A stretch of 64,000 bases of DNA, from positions 4,464,001 to 4,528,000 of the forward strand of contig NC_060021.1 of NCBI RefSeq assembly GCF_021134715.1, in the 5' to 3' direction. Shown piece after piece: positions 11,049 through 20,998 of the stretch. Each line of letters begins with the position of its first letter. Position 1 is the first letter of the stretch. The notes beneath the pieces are model-generated. The model worked only from the letters and a program-made list of their open reading frames with translations. It was not told the DNA's origin and did not search any database. The position numbers and the translations under genes were made by a program. This DNA is from Daphnia pulex. Lineage: Eukaryota > Arthropoda > Branchiopoda > Diplostraca > Daphniidae.

Positions 11049-11698
11049 AGAGAGAACCTTTTTTTTCGAGAAGTTCTGGTCATACATAGCAAGCTAGATT
11101 CAAGGTCGAGAAGACCCATGGGAGCTATTAACGATGAGGCGGTTCGCGCGCGGCTCCCCTTTTTCGACGAATTCTGAGGGGCGCTGCCGCCTGTGTTAAA
11201 GGATAGGGATTTTGCTAAAATTTTAAAAATTAATAACTAGAATGTTAAGACCGGAAGGACGAAAATTATTACAGTATAAATAAAAATAAAGACGGTCTAT
11301 CGAATGTCGCAAGTCGCGTCCCGCTCCGCCGTTCGAGAACGGAGATATTTGCCATCAAAGTTTTTTTTTTTAAATGAAGATTGCGTAATCTTGAAAATGA
11401 CTAATTAAACTCGGACAAAAACCAAAAAATAGCATTTTTTTTCTCTTTTTTTTGGTTTTTGTCCGATCTCAATCGCTCAATCCTCTGCCGTTTTATTAGC
11501 GTTTTAGTGCAAATTCCGCACTACGCTCCCGCAAAAAAACTGAAAATTGGAACGAGAATTCCCGCCCAACCACTGATCCAAAAAATCTGAAATTTTTACA
11601 CTGTAATATAATCATTACAGGCAACACACTGTTTTTTTTTTTTTTTTAAATTGGCGAGGAACCGCGACAAAAAAAATTGAAAAACCATGGAATGGCCC
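11049..11698 (-). repeat. Right terminal inverted repeat of the Sola-like element
   Basis: Inverted copy of 7504-8155, ending in CCATGGAATGGCCC. Differences are mostly length changes in homopolymers plus scattered single substitutions, so the element is fairly young. Confidence 0.9.
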
Positions 11699-11795
11699 AC
11701 AACCCTTTCTATCCTTTTCAAAACGAAGCACAGTTTAGTATTTTGCTCCGTCTAAAGTTGGACTTGAATTTTTACAAGAGGTAAAATGAAACAAA

Positions 11796-11868
11796 TTCCC
11801 CGAGTGAGGTTTGAACTCACGACCTTGAGATTATGAGACTCACGCGCTGACTACTGCACTATCGAGGG
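11796..11868 (-). pseudogene. tRNA-Met(CAT), degenerate
   Basis: Elongator Met type: loop CTCATAA and T-arm like the other array copies, but the first acceptor pair is broken (C1 opposite A72) and the D-arm and anticodon stem carry several substitutions. Last tRNA of the first cassette, separated from the rest by the Sola-like insertion. Confidence 0.6.
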
Positions 11869-11924
11869 GGCAACGGTACTTGAACGCTATAACAAAGTGG
11901 TACCACAAACAAAATAAAAGATTT

Positions 11925-12523
11925 CAAAAATCGTTATTAAATGTGTCGCCGTAGCTCAACGTATGAGGGCACATATGACAACTTCAGTATTAAACATGGT
12001 TGTATATGCCCACATGCGTATTCAGTACGATGAAACAGAAGACCGGTCAAGCGCAATAGTCGTAAGATCGAATCTTTTTGTATACTTTCCTTTTTTTTCA
12101 ATTATCTCATAAAATAAAATCCTTTAGAAACTTTAATTGCAAAGAATTAAGAAAAATGACTTGAATTTGAATTTTAAAACGAATTATCTAATTTGTTTCG
12201 ACAGTTAAGAAATAAGAAGTCCTTTTGGGTGCCGTAACTAGCATTCCAGTTGAATGATATGCAGTTTTTTTGTACAGTTTATAAGTATTAAATATGAATG
12301 TTCAATTTAACGAAAAATTCAAAGTTCTTAGCGAAAAATTTTCTGTTAAAATTGAATGAATAAAAAATAATAATATTATGACTTTAGATGCGTTATGTCA
12401 CTAATAACTAGTGACTAGTGACTAGTGACTATTGACTATGATTGTAACTCAAAATTTAAATCCTCATTCAATTTCCAATGTGACTTAAAATTTTTTGAAA
12501 ATATTTCAAATCAAAATAAAATG
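11925..12523 (+). repeat. ~600-bp tandem repeat with tRNA-like A and B boxes, unit 1
   Basis: The unit begins near ATCGTTATTAAATGTGTCGC. It contains an A-box-like GCCGTAGCTCAACGTATG (11948 onward) and, about 110 bases later, a B-box-like GATCGAATC followed by TTTTT, a possible polymerase III promoter and terminator. The rest is AT-rich and ends in a short GTGACTA repeat. Not a tRNA I can fold. It may be a tRNA-derived SINE head or a noncoding RNA gene amplified in tandem. Confidence 0.6.
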
Positions 12524-13052
12524 TTTCAAAAATCGTTATTAAATATGTTGCCGTAGCTCAACGTATGAGGGCACATATGACAACTTCAGTATTAAACATG
12601 GTTGTATGAGCCCACATGCGTATTCAGTACGATGAAACAGAAGACCGGTCAAGCGCAATAGTCAAGGGATCGAATCTTTTTGTATACTTTCCTTTTTTTC
12701 CAATTATCTCAAGAAATAAAATCCTTTAGGAACTTTTATTGCAAAGGATTAAGAAAAATGTCTTGCATTTGAATTTTAAAACGCATTATCTAATTTGTTT
12801 CGACAGTTAAGAAGTTTTGAAAGAAGAAAAGAAGTTAAGAAGAAGTTTTGGTTGCCGTAACTAGCATTCCAGTTGAATGATATGCAGTTTTTTTGTACAG
12901 TTTATAAGTATTAAATATGAATGTTCAATTTAACGAAAAATTCAAAGTTCTTAGCGAAACATTTTCTGTTAAAATTGAATAAATCAAAAATAATAATTTT
13001 ATGACTTTAGACGCGTTATGTCACTAACAACTAGTGACTAGTGACTAGTGAC
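12524..13052 (+). repeat. ~600-bp tandem repeat, unit 2 (split by copia)
   Basis: Second copy of the unit, with A-box-like sequence near 12552 and B-box-like GATCGAATC near 12669. It is cut in the GTGACTA-rich tail by the copia element; the tail resumes at 17912. Confidence 0.7.
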
Positions 13053-13415
13053 TGTTAACTATTAATCAATATGAACTAATACCAGAGGTTGCTGTGTGAT
13101 CTTGACTTCGATCTGATAGCTTCTGTATTTCACAAATAGACAGAGATAAAGCCTGTCAGAGAGAAGAGACACAATACATAAGTTAGAATGAGGTAATTCA
13201 CATCAAGATATATCAAGATCATTCTTACGAATATTGAGAGCACAGCAAAGTAACATACCTGTCAGAGAGAAGAGACACAATACATAAGAGTGGTGATTGA
13301 CACCCACTGACTTCACTTGCTTATGGACTGGCAGAGCCAACTAGTGGTCTCTCAAGGCACTCTGACAGATAGAAGGGGGAGGAAGGGAAGTTTGGTTATA
13401 GACAACAAATCAACA
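13053..13415 (-). repeat. 3' LTR of copia copy 1
   Basis: 363 bases, no difference seen against 17549-17911. It contains an internal direct repeat of CCTGTCAGAGAGAAGAGACA and following bases (at about 13156 and 13258 on the plus strand). Confidence 0.95.
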
Positions 13416-13424
13416 CACCCACTC
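13416..13424 (-). promoter_or_regulatory. Candidate polypurine tract of copia copy 1
   Basis: In element orientation GAGTGGGTG lies immediately before the 3' LTR, the expected place for the plus-strand primer. It is short and interrupted by two T residues, so this rests on position. Confidence 0.5.
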
Positions 13425-16400
13425 AAACTGAACTGAATACACCAATACTTTGAACAAGATACTGAAATCTTCCGGCTTCCAATCCTTTGGTGAAAAGGTC
13501 GGCAAGTTGATCTTTCGTGCTGATATGTGTCACGTCAATGACACCTGCTTCTTGAAGATCGCGGATATGATGGTATTTAATATCGATGTGTTTCGTACGC
13601 TGGTGATATTCCGGATTCCGCACCAGACGGACGGCACTTTGGTTATCACACCAAAGTGTTGTTGGAAAAGTTTGTTGATGTCCCACGTCCTCTAGTAGTT
13701 GACGAAACCAGGTGATGTCTTTAGCCGTGGAACTTGCCGCCACGTACTCGGCCTCCGTTGTTGACAGGGAAGTGCACTTCTGCTTTCTACTGGCCCAAGC
13801 CACAGGTCCGCCGTTTAGAGTTAACAAGGTTCCACTTAGGAGCGTCGATCGTCGGTATTTCCGGCAAAGTCAGAATCAGAATACGCCGTCAGCCTGAAGT
13901 CGTCACTGCTTCCATATGAAACACCATGGTCTTGAGTTCCTTTTAGATACCCTAGAATTCTTTTTACAGCTTCCCAGTGGCTTTCGGTGGGGCTGCTACA
14001 AAATTGTGACACTTGGCCTATAGAGAAAGCAATGTCAGGACGAGTACAGGTCATGGCATACATTATCGATCCGACGGCTTCACGAAACGGGCAGGAATAT
14101 TCTTCTTCAATCGTGCTGACTCTTTTAGAAAGCCGTGAGTGTGGATCAGCGGGAACACCTCTTGGATTGCATTCTTCCATCTGAAATTTAGTGAGCACTC
14201 GTTTGATGTACGCTTCTTGATGCAGATGAATGATCTTCTTTTCCCGGTCTCTCACAATTTGAATGCCGACGAAACAGCCTGCTGGCCCCGAGGTCATCTC
14301 GAACTGGTTACTTAGAAACTGCACAATGTTGTCCAGCTTTGAGTGATGATTGCTACACACCAACCCATCATCAACCCAGATGGCCATAATGATGATGACA
14401 CCGTCGGAATTGAGAGAATAAACACACGGATCTGCTACACTCGGCTTAAGTCCGTATTTTGTTATGAACTCGTTGAATTTCGAATTCCAGGATCGGGACG
14501 CTTGTTTTAAACCGTACAAACCGCGTTTCAGGCGACACACTAGTTTTTCTTGACCTTTGCTGAGAAAACCGGTAGGTTGAGACATAAACAGCTCTTCATT
14601 TAAATCACCATATAAAAAGGCAGTTTTTATATCCAATTGGGCGATTTCTAAATCCAGGGCTGCAGCGATGGCAAAAACTGCTCTTAAAGAATCGTAGCGA
14701 ACAACTGGGCTGTAAGTTTCTTCATAATCGATTCCGGCACGCTGAGTATAGCCTTTCGCTACTAGTCGGGCCTTGAAACGTACGACGCCTCCACTGCTGT
14801 CACGTTTTAGTTTGTACACCCACCGATTCTCGATGATGTTCCTATTTGGTGGGATTTCGGTGAGCTCCCACGCGTCATTTTTCTTCAATGATGCCAGCTC
14901 TTCATCCATAGCAGCCACCCACTCATTTGCTTGAGGGGAATCCATTGCCTCTTGATACGTCAATGGCTCTGATAATTCAGCGTCTACTGCAGCGAGGCCG
15001 GCATAGGTTGGCGTTTGAGATTCTTCGGCCCAGGAGACGGCTGGTCTTCCTTTGTTCACTCTTGCTGACACTCGAATCGGGTGGACTGGATCAGGCCTAT
15101 CAACAGGAGCGATGTCCAGTTCTTCTTCACTAATTTCTTCGGAAGGAACAAAAATGTCGTTAGGCTCTCCAGCTAATTCTTCTTCGACTGGTTCGGAAGC
15201 AGGAGTAGACGTCGATTCAAACTCGGGAATAGTATCTAAATGATCAGAGATAAATTCATCAAATAATACGTCTCTAGAAATTCTAATTTTTCTTGCAGAC
15301 GGATCCCAAAGCCGAAAGGCTTTCTGAGTTTCGCAGTAGCCGACCAAGACACATTTTCTTCCAGTGGGATCGAATTTTCCCCTTTCCTTTTTGGGCACAT
15401 GTGAATAAACTGTCGATCCAAAGATTCGAACGTGAGCCAGATTGGGTTTCTTCCCATGCCACATTTCATATGGCGTCTTCTCTTCTAGGGCAGTGCTGCT
15501 GTAGACTCGGTTAAGAATATAAACTGCTGCGTTTGATGCCTCCGCCCAGAGCTCAGTTGAAAGATTTGCTCCATGTAGCATGCTTCTGGCCATCTCTACT
15601 ATAGTCCGCATCTGCCTTTCCGCTACTCCATTCTGCTGAGGGGTTTGCGGCACACTAGTCTCGTGTCTGATGCCCATTTTCTTCATCCAGTTTTGTAGTT
15701 CATGGCTCTCGTACTCTCCTCCGTTATCTGAACGGAGTGTCTTCACCTTCTGTCCTGTCTCCGCTTCTACTCTCAAGACGAAATGTTGAAAGAGTTCTGC
15801 AACCTCCGACTTCTTCTTGATGAAACGAATGACGCAGTACCCACTGTAGTCGTCTTTAAAAGTAACAAAAAAACGTGCTCCACCAGGTGATGCCTTCGAC
15901 ATAGGGCCGCAAACGTCTGAATGAATGAGGTCGCCGACTTTAAGTGCCCGAATCCTGCCTGTTGGAAACGGTAAACGATGCAATTTTCCGAAAGCACAAC
16001 CAGAGCAAACATGGTGAACATCTGAACCGGGTGCGATTATTAAATCTTCAACCATACCCTTCTGCTCCATTTTCTTGATGGTAGAAATGCTGACATGGCC
16101 AAGACGTTGATGCCACACAGTCATCGAATGAGTCTCTGTTTTGGCCAACTGGGCTACCGATGAAATAACAACTGGTTCAGGTCTCCTTGCAGGTTGGATG
16201 TCAAGACGGTAGAGGTTGGTGGACTGGCAGATGCCCACAGCTAAAACTTTTTCTTCTCTGGCAATGGTTAGCATTTTTCCGGAAAACGTGCATACCGCCC
16301 CGAGTTTAGTGGCGCATCGAATAGAAAACAGGTTTGCCCCCAAACCTGGGACATAGACGGCATCGTGAATGACAGCGTTGAACCAGTTGCCATCGACTCG

Positions 16401-17489
16401 ACACCGAATTGGAATGTCACCGACGCCATGCACCTGTAATGGATCGTTGTCCAGACCGATGCCCTTCACTGGCCAGCTGCCAGGCTTGACTGAATTGTAG
16501 TTCTGGAACTGCCATAACTGATCACTCATATGCTGCGAAGCTCCAGAATCCGCGTACCAATCAGTTTGACTGCACTTCTTGACGTTGGACAGCAAAGAAA
16601 GAGAAGTAAAAGCGTAGCAGGGTGGCCAATCTGGATTGCTAGAGGCGATGTTGGCTCTGGTGTCTCCTTGTTGCCTTTTATCTTTCTTCTTCTTCCAGCA
16701 TCTTGACTCTTCATGATTATTGCTTCTTCGTCCAAGTCCTTCGCAGTAGTTACAAATAGAAGCCGGTCTGCTGGGTTCTTGTGTACCGGAATAAGATGCC
16801 CCTCCAGTTGGTCGATTGACTCTCCTAGCAAAGAAAGCAGCATCAGCACTGTCCACCTCACCGTATTGTTGATTCATGGCTTCCTGCTTCATAAGTCGAG
16901 CTCGCAAAAGATTGACTGTCTTTTTGCTGTCGTCCAGATTCTCCCAGGCTGCAATGACGTGTCGGTAAGAGGGAGGAAGAGTAGAAGCAATTTTGGTGAT
17001 GACCTGGTCGTCCGAAACTGGAGATCCGACATCTTGTAGTTGGCTGGCCATTAATTCAATGGCCGTGACGTGACTGGAGATATCGTGACCTTCCTTGTAC
17101 TGGTAGTTCAGGAACTGTTGAAGAAGAAACATTTTGTTTTCTGCAGCAGATTGTTCGAACTGGCTGATGACTCGTTTCCACATTTCTGTGGCTGATGTAC
17201 AGGTAATGAGGGAACGTTGTTGGTCAGAGCAGATGGTGGACGAAATCAGTAACTGTGCTGTGTTGTCCTTTTGCTTCCAACTGGTGATTGCTGCTTGATT
17301 GGTGGTGACGCCTGAAGCCACGATTGGATCTGGTTTAGCTTCTGTTCCAATTACTAGATCCATCAAGCTGTGATTGCGAAGCATCAGGCATGTCTGGAAC
17401 TTCCACACTTGGAAGTTGGTTCCGTTGAGCTTGTCAATGTGTGCAACATCCTTCGCAGTGAAAACTGACATGCTGGTCTTGGTAAGCAA
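13423..17489 (-). pseudogene. copia Gag-Pol polyprotein, single frameshift
   Basis: A 1217-codon frame (17489-13836) plus a 134-codon frame (13827-13423). Order: copia-type Gag (about residues 10-210, with LNGTNFQVWKF); a zinc knuckle of unusual spacing (CNYC, nine residues, then HEESRC); aspartic protease with WYADSGASQH near residue 310; integrase with an HHCC finger (HQRLGHVS, CSGCAFGK) and catalytic region (IHSDVCGP, LRSDNGGEYES, QQNGVAERQMR); reverse transcriptase with QLDIKTAFLYGDL and IWVDDGL (WVDD in place of YVDD); RNase H with AYSDSDFAGNTDDRRS. There the frame is lost by one base, and RNase H resumes in the next frame (TTEAEYVAAS, LWCDNQSAV, HIDIKYHHIRD). The single indel and identical LTRs suggest a very recent copy or a sequencing error. 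Confidence 0.93.
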
Positions 17490-17532
17490 CAGGAATGTTC
17501 TTGAAATAATAGATGTGCGGTAAATATTATAG

Positions 17533-17548
17533 CACTGGGCCCATAACC
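17533..17548 (-). promoter_or_regulatory. Primer-binding site (initiator tRNA-Met half-molecule)
   Basis: In element orientation GGTTATGGGCCCAGTG starts directly after the 5' LTR. It is complementary to the anticodon stem-loop of eukaryotic initiator tRNA-Met (CTGGGCCCATAACC), not to a tRNA 3' end. Copia-type elements are known to prime with such an internal tRNA half. The same site recurs at 44578-44591. Confidence 0.88.
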
Positions 17549-17911
17549 TGTTAACTATTAATCAATATGAACTAATACCAGAGGTTGCTGTGTGATCTTG
17601 ACTTCGATCTGATAGCTTCTGTATTTCACAAATAGACAGAGATAAAGCCTGTCAGAGAGAAGAGACACAATACATAAGTTAGAATGAGGTAATTCACATC
17701 AAGATATATCAAGATCATTCTTACGAATATTGAGAGCACAGCAAAGTAACATACCTGTCAGAGAGAAGAGACACAATACATAAGAGTGGTGATTGACACC
17801 CACTGACTTCACTTGCTTATGGACTGGCAGAGCCAACTAGTGGTCTCTCAAGGCACTCTGACAGATAGAAGGGGGAGGAAGGGAAGTTTGGTTATAGACA
17901 ACAAATCAACA
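17549..17911 (-). repeat. 5' LTR of copia copy 1
   Basis: 363 bases matching 13053-13415 with no visible difference. It should carry the promoter of the element. Confidence 0.95.
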
Positions 17912-18490
17912 GTGACTATTGACTATGATTGTAACTCAAAATTTAAATCCTCATTCAATTTTCAATGTGACTTAAAATTTTTGAAAATATTTCAAATCAA
18001 AATAAAAGGTTTCAAACATCGTTATTAAATGTGTCGCCGTAGCTCAACGTATGAGGGCACATATGACAACTTCAGTATTAAACATGGTTGTATGAGACCA
18101 CATGCGTATTCAGTACGATGAAACAGAAGACCGGTCGAGCGCAATAGTCGTGGGATCGAATCTTTTTGTATACTTTCTTTTTTTTTCAATTATCTCATAA
18201 AATAAAATCCTTTAGGAACTTTTATTGCAAAGAATTAAGAAAAATGACTTGCATTTGAATTTTAAAACGAATTATCTAATTTGTTTCGACAGTTAAGAAA
18301 TAAGAAGTCCTTTTGGTTGCCGTAACTAGCATTCCAGTTGAATGATATGCAATTTTTTGTGTACAGTTTATAAGTATTTAATATAAATGTTCAATTTAAC
18401 GACAAATTCAAAGATCTTAGCGAAAAATTTTCTGTTAAAATTGAATGAATCAAAAATAATAATATTATGACTTTAGACGCGTTATGTCAC
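17912..18490 (+). repeat. ~600-bp tandem repeat: tail of unit 2 and truncated unit 3
   Basis: 17912-18004 completes the unit split by copia. 18005-18490 is a third copy with A-box-like GCCGTAGCTCAACGTATG near 18036 and GATCGAATC followed by TTTTT near 18154. It ends abruptly at TCACTAAT, where it is fused to the 3' part of a tRNA-Ser. Confidence 0.75.
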
Positions 18491-18493
18491 TAA

Positions 18494-18518
18494 TATGGGT
18501 TCGAATCCCATCCTCGTC
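18494..18518 (+). pseudogene. tRNA-Ser 3' fragment
   Basis: Only the T-arm and 3' acceptor strand (ATGGGTTCGAATCCCATCC then TCGTCG) remain; the 5' part was replaced by the ~600-base repeat. It marks the recombination junction where the tRNA array resumes. Confidence 0.85.
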
Positions 18519-18639
18519 GAAAGGAGTAGTAAGGGATATTGGCAACTGTAACGCACTCCAATTGCTATGCATTTATCAGGTGTACATGGCATATAAATGT
18601 AGAAACTTAGTCTTCAAGCCACTGTAGTAAATTCATCAA

Positions 18640-18711
18640 GATTCTATGGTGTAATGGTTAGCACTTCTGACCCTGACTCTGGCAATCTGAGTTCAAATCT
18701 CAGTACGACCT
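18640..18711 (+). pseudogene. tRNA-Gln(CTG), degenerate
   Basis: Layout of the intact Gln copies, but the anticodon loop is CCCTGAC (U33 lost) and the acceptor has changes on both strands (GATTCTA and TACGACC). Confidence 0.65.
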
Positions 18712-19171
18712 TTTTTATCAGATAGCGAGATCGTTGCAAGAAAGGCCAGTCAAGACTTTTTCCCACAGTGCAACCCTCTCTTTTAGAGCTTATGCATTGC
18801 GTTGCTGATGGATTAGGGTACTTGGTTCTGGTGAGTTATTCTACAACAGTACGTTATTACGCCAGGCTGTCGGAGGGTGCTGTACATGTTCGTTGCATAT
18901 CGTTATTTCTTCAAGTCACCGTCATTTCCACTTCAAAGTAGGTCTGTTTGCATCCATCCCCAAATACATCCGAGGGACACTATATCTTGCAAACAGCCTA
19001 CAATTAGCAAAGAACACTTTCGTATTGGCGAGCACAACCCCATCGACGTAAAAACCATAATCGACGTAAACACCACAACCCTTTCTATCCTTTTCAAAAC
19101 GAAGCACACTTTAGTATTTTGCTCCGTTTAAAGTTGGACTTGAATTTTTACAAGAGGTAAAATGAAACAAA

Positions 19172-19244
19172 TGCCCCGAGTGAGGTTCGAACTCACGACC
19201 TCGAGATTATGAGACTCGCGCGCTTCCTACTGCGCTATCGAGGC
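19172..19244 (-). tRNA. tRNA-Met(CAT), elongator
   Basis: 73 nt with acceptor GCCTCGA/TCGGGGC, loop CTCATAA and T-arm GTGAGTTCGAACCTCAC all pairing. One D-loop substitution relative to the copies at 20473 and 27044. Confidence 0.88.
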
Positions 19245-19308
19245 GGCCATCGCAGTTGAACGCTATAACAATGTGGTACCAACTGTCTTCCTTGAAACGC
19301 AAGTAAAT

Positions 19309-19381
19309 CGAGCTTGCCAGGAGTCAAACCTGGAATCTACTGATCCGTAGTCAGGCGCGTTATCCATTGCGCCACAAACCC
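19309..19381 (-). tRNA. tRNA-Arg(ACG)
   Basis: Identical in form to the copy at 6415-6487, including the shared TTTGACT T-loop (C56 replaced by T). Confidence 0.8.
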
Positions 19382-19550
19382 ATATTATACGACGAACAAT
19401 ACTAATTGTAAAAAACAACTACTTGTTTTTGACAGAAAGGGATCAGGTTTGAATCATGTCTTTACTAGTGAAGTCATGTTTTAAGCCTTTAAAATCAATT
19501 GAATTTATTATTACTGTTCATACGATCTTCACTTAATTGTTGATAAGTTA

Positions 19551-19623
19551 GCTCGGTTAGCTCAGACGGTAGAGCGAAGGACTTTTAATCTTGAGGTAGA
19601 GGGTTCAAATACCTCATCGGGCG
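19551..19623 (+). pseudogene. tRNA-Lys(TTT), probably degenerate
   Basis: Anticodon loop CTTTTAA is kept. The T-stem GAGGG faces ACCTC, so the normally invariant G53:C61 pair is G:A, and the anticodon stem has an extra mismatch (AAGGA/TCTTG). Acceptor GCTCGGT pairs only with wobbles. Confidence 0.6.
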
Positions 19624-19749
19624 TGAAACGTGGGATGTGTTCTAGATATGTGTTGGTGTTTGATACGGGATAATTTTCCTGTAATTCTATGGTGCAGATA
19701 AACTGAGATAATCTGTCTTTAGATGAAAAACGTCACGAAATGAAATGTC

Positions 19750-19820
19750 GACGAGGTGACCGAGCGGTTAAGGTGATCCATTGTGCAATGCACGCATGGG
19801 TTCGAATCCTATCCTCGTCG
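19750..19820 (+). pseudogene. tRNA-Ser with anticodon arm deleted
   Basis: D-arm, variable arm and T-arm are present, but 11 bases of the anticodon arm, including GCT, are missing compared with 26311-26392. Certainly not a functional tRNA. Confidence 0.85.
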
Positions 19821-19940
19821 AAAGGAGTAGTTAGGGATATTGGCAACTGTACCGCACTCCAATTGCTATGCATTTATCAGGTGTTTATGGCATATAAATG
19901 TAGAAACTTAGTCTTCAAGCCACTGTAGTAAATATATCAA

Positions 19941-20012
19941 GGTTCTATGGTGTAATGGTTAGCACTTCAGACTCTGACTCTGGCAATCTGAGTTCAAATC
20001 TCAGTAGGACCT
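19941..20012 (+). tRNA. tRNA-Gln(CTG)
   Basis: Acceptor GGTTCTA/TAGGACC, anticodon stem TCAGA/TCTGG (one T:G pair), loop CTCTGAC, T-arm CTGAGTTCAAATCTCAG. A T-run terminator follows at once. Confidence 0.88.
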
Positions 20013-20472
20013 TTTTTATCAGATAGCGAGATCGTTGCAAGAAAGGCCAGTCAAGACTTTTTCCCACAGTGCAACCCTCTCTTTTAGAGCTTATGCATTG
20101 CGTTGCTGATGGATTAGGGTACTTGGTTCTGGTGAGTTATTCTACAACAGTACGTTATTACGCCAGGCTGTCGGAGGGTGCTGTACATGTTCGTTGCATA
20201 TCGTTATTTCTTCAAGTCACCGTCATTGCCACTTCAAAGTATGTCTGTTTGCATCCATCCCCAAATACATCCGAGGGACACTATATCTTGCAAACAGCCT
20301 ACAATTAGCAAAGAACACTTTCGTATTGGCGAGCACAACCCCATCGACGTAAAAACCATAATCGACGTAAACACCACAACCCTTTCTATCCTTTTCAAAA
20401 CGAAGCACACTTTAGTATTTTGCTCCGTTTAAAGTTGGACTTGAATTTTTACAAGAGGTAAAATGAAACAAA

Positions 20473-20545
20473 TGCCCCGAGTGAGGTTCGAACTCACGAT
20501 CTCGAGATTATGAGACTCGCGCGCTGCCTACTGCGCTATCGAGGC
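20473..20545 (-). tRNA. tRNA-Met(CAT), elongator
   Basis: Full cloverleaf with acceptor GCCTCGA/TCGGGGC and loop CTCATAA. Differs from the 27044 copy by one base in the extra-loop region. Confidence 0.88.
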
Positions 20546-20609
20546 GGCCATCGCAGTTGAACGCTATAACAATGTGGTACCAAATGTCTTCCTTGAAACG
20601 CAAGTAAAT

Positions 20610-20682
20610 CGAGCTTGCCAGGAGTCAAACCTGGAATCTACTGATCCGTAGTCAGGCGCGTTATCCATTGCGCCACAAACCC
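20610..20682 (-). tRNA. tRNA-Arg(ACG)
   Basis: Same sequence as the other Arg copies; TTTGACT T-loop. It lies 120 bases before the DIRS insertion point. Confidence 0.8.
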
Positions 20683-20818
20683 ATATTATACGACGAACAA
20701 TACTAATTGTAAAAAACAACTACTTGTTTTTGGACAGAAAGGGATCAGGTTTGAATCATGTCTTTACTAGTGAAGTCATGTTTTAAGCCTTTAACATGAA
20801 TTGTATATCGATTTTTCA

Positions 20819-20930
20819 AATCGATTTGAACTAGTGTTGACCAATTGTATTCTAGCATTTTAAAGGGGGTAGGGTAAGAAAATAACTCCCCGTCGGTACT
20901 ACATCATAACGCCCCTCTTCAGACCATTTT
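20819..20930 (+). repeat. DIRS left inverted terminal repeat
   Basis: Inverted match to 25883-25994 with few differences. It includes AAGGGGGTAGGGTAAGAAAA and CCCCGTCGGTACTACATCAT. The outer 15 bases or so (TATATCGATTTTTC) are specific to this end. Confidence 0.93.
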
Positions 20931-20998
20931 TGCTAGCGCTTAGATAAGGTTCACCCTTTTTTCAGAAAAAAAAAAGAAAAGAGAAAATCTTAGTTCAA

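Larger units (their letters stand above)
7504..11698 (+). mobile_element. Sola-like DNA transposon with ~650-bp terminal inverted repeats
   Basis: Ends read GGGCCATTCCATGG and are inverted copies over about 650 bases at each side. ACAA flanks both ends (7500-7503, 11699-11702). The uninterrupted cassette at 19071-19090 has a single ACAA at the same point (CACCACAACCC), so a 4-bp duplication is directly demonstrated. Inside is one multi-exon transposase gene on the plus strand. A 4-bp duplication with a DDE-type transposase fits the Sola superfamily. That assignment is from memory of family traits and less certain than the element itself, which is secure. It sits in the Gln-Met spacer of the first tRNA cassette. 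Confidence 0.85.
13053..17911 (-). mobile_element. Ty1/copia LTR retrotransposon, young insertion (copy 1)
   Basis: 4859 bases bounded by two 363-base LTRs that I read as identical, with TG...CA ends and a 5-bp duplication GTGAC at 13048-13052 and 17912-17916. The element lies on the minus strand. Gene order is Gag, protease, integrase, reverse transcriptase, RNase H, which defines copia. The primer site next to the 5' LTR is complementary to the initiator tRNA-Met anticodon region. One frameshift near 13830 interrupts the polyprotein. Confidence 0.97.

Noticed and set aside
12400-13050. Short direct repeats of GTGACTA considered as a CRISPR-like array
   Set aside because: Simple microsatellite without spacers, in a eukaryotic context.
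18922-19107. Repeated 61-codon minus-strand frames in the cassettes
   Set aside because: Same reason: antisense to the spacer, conserved only because the cassettes are recent copies.
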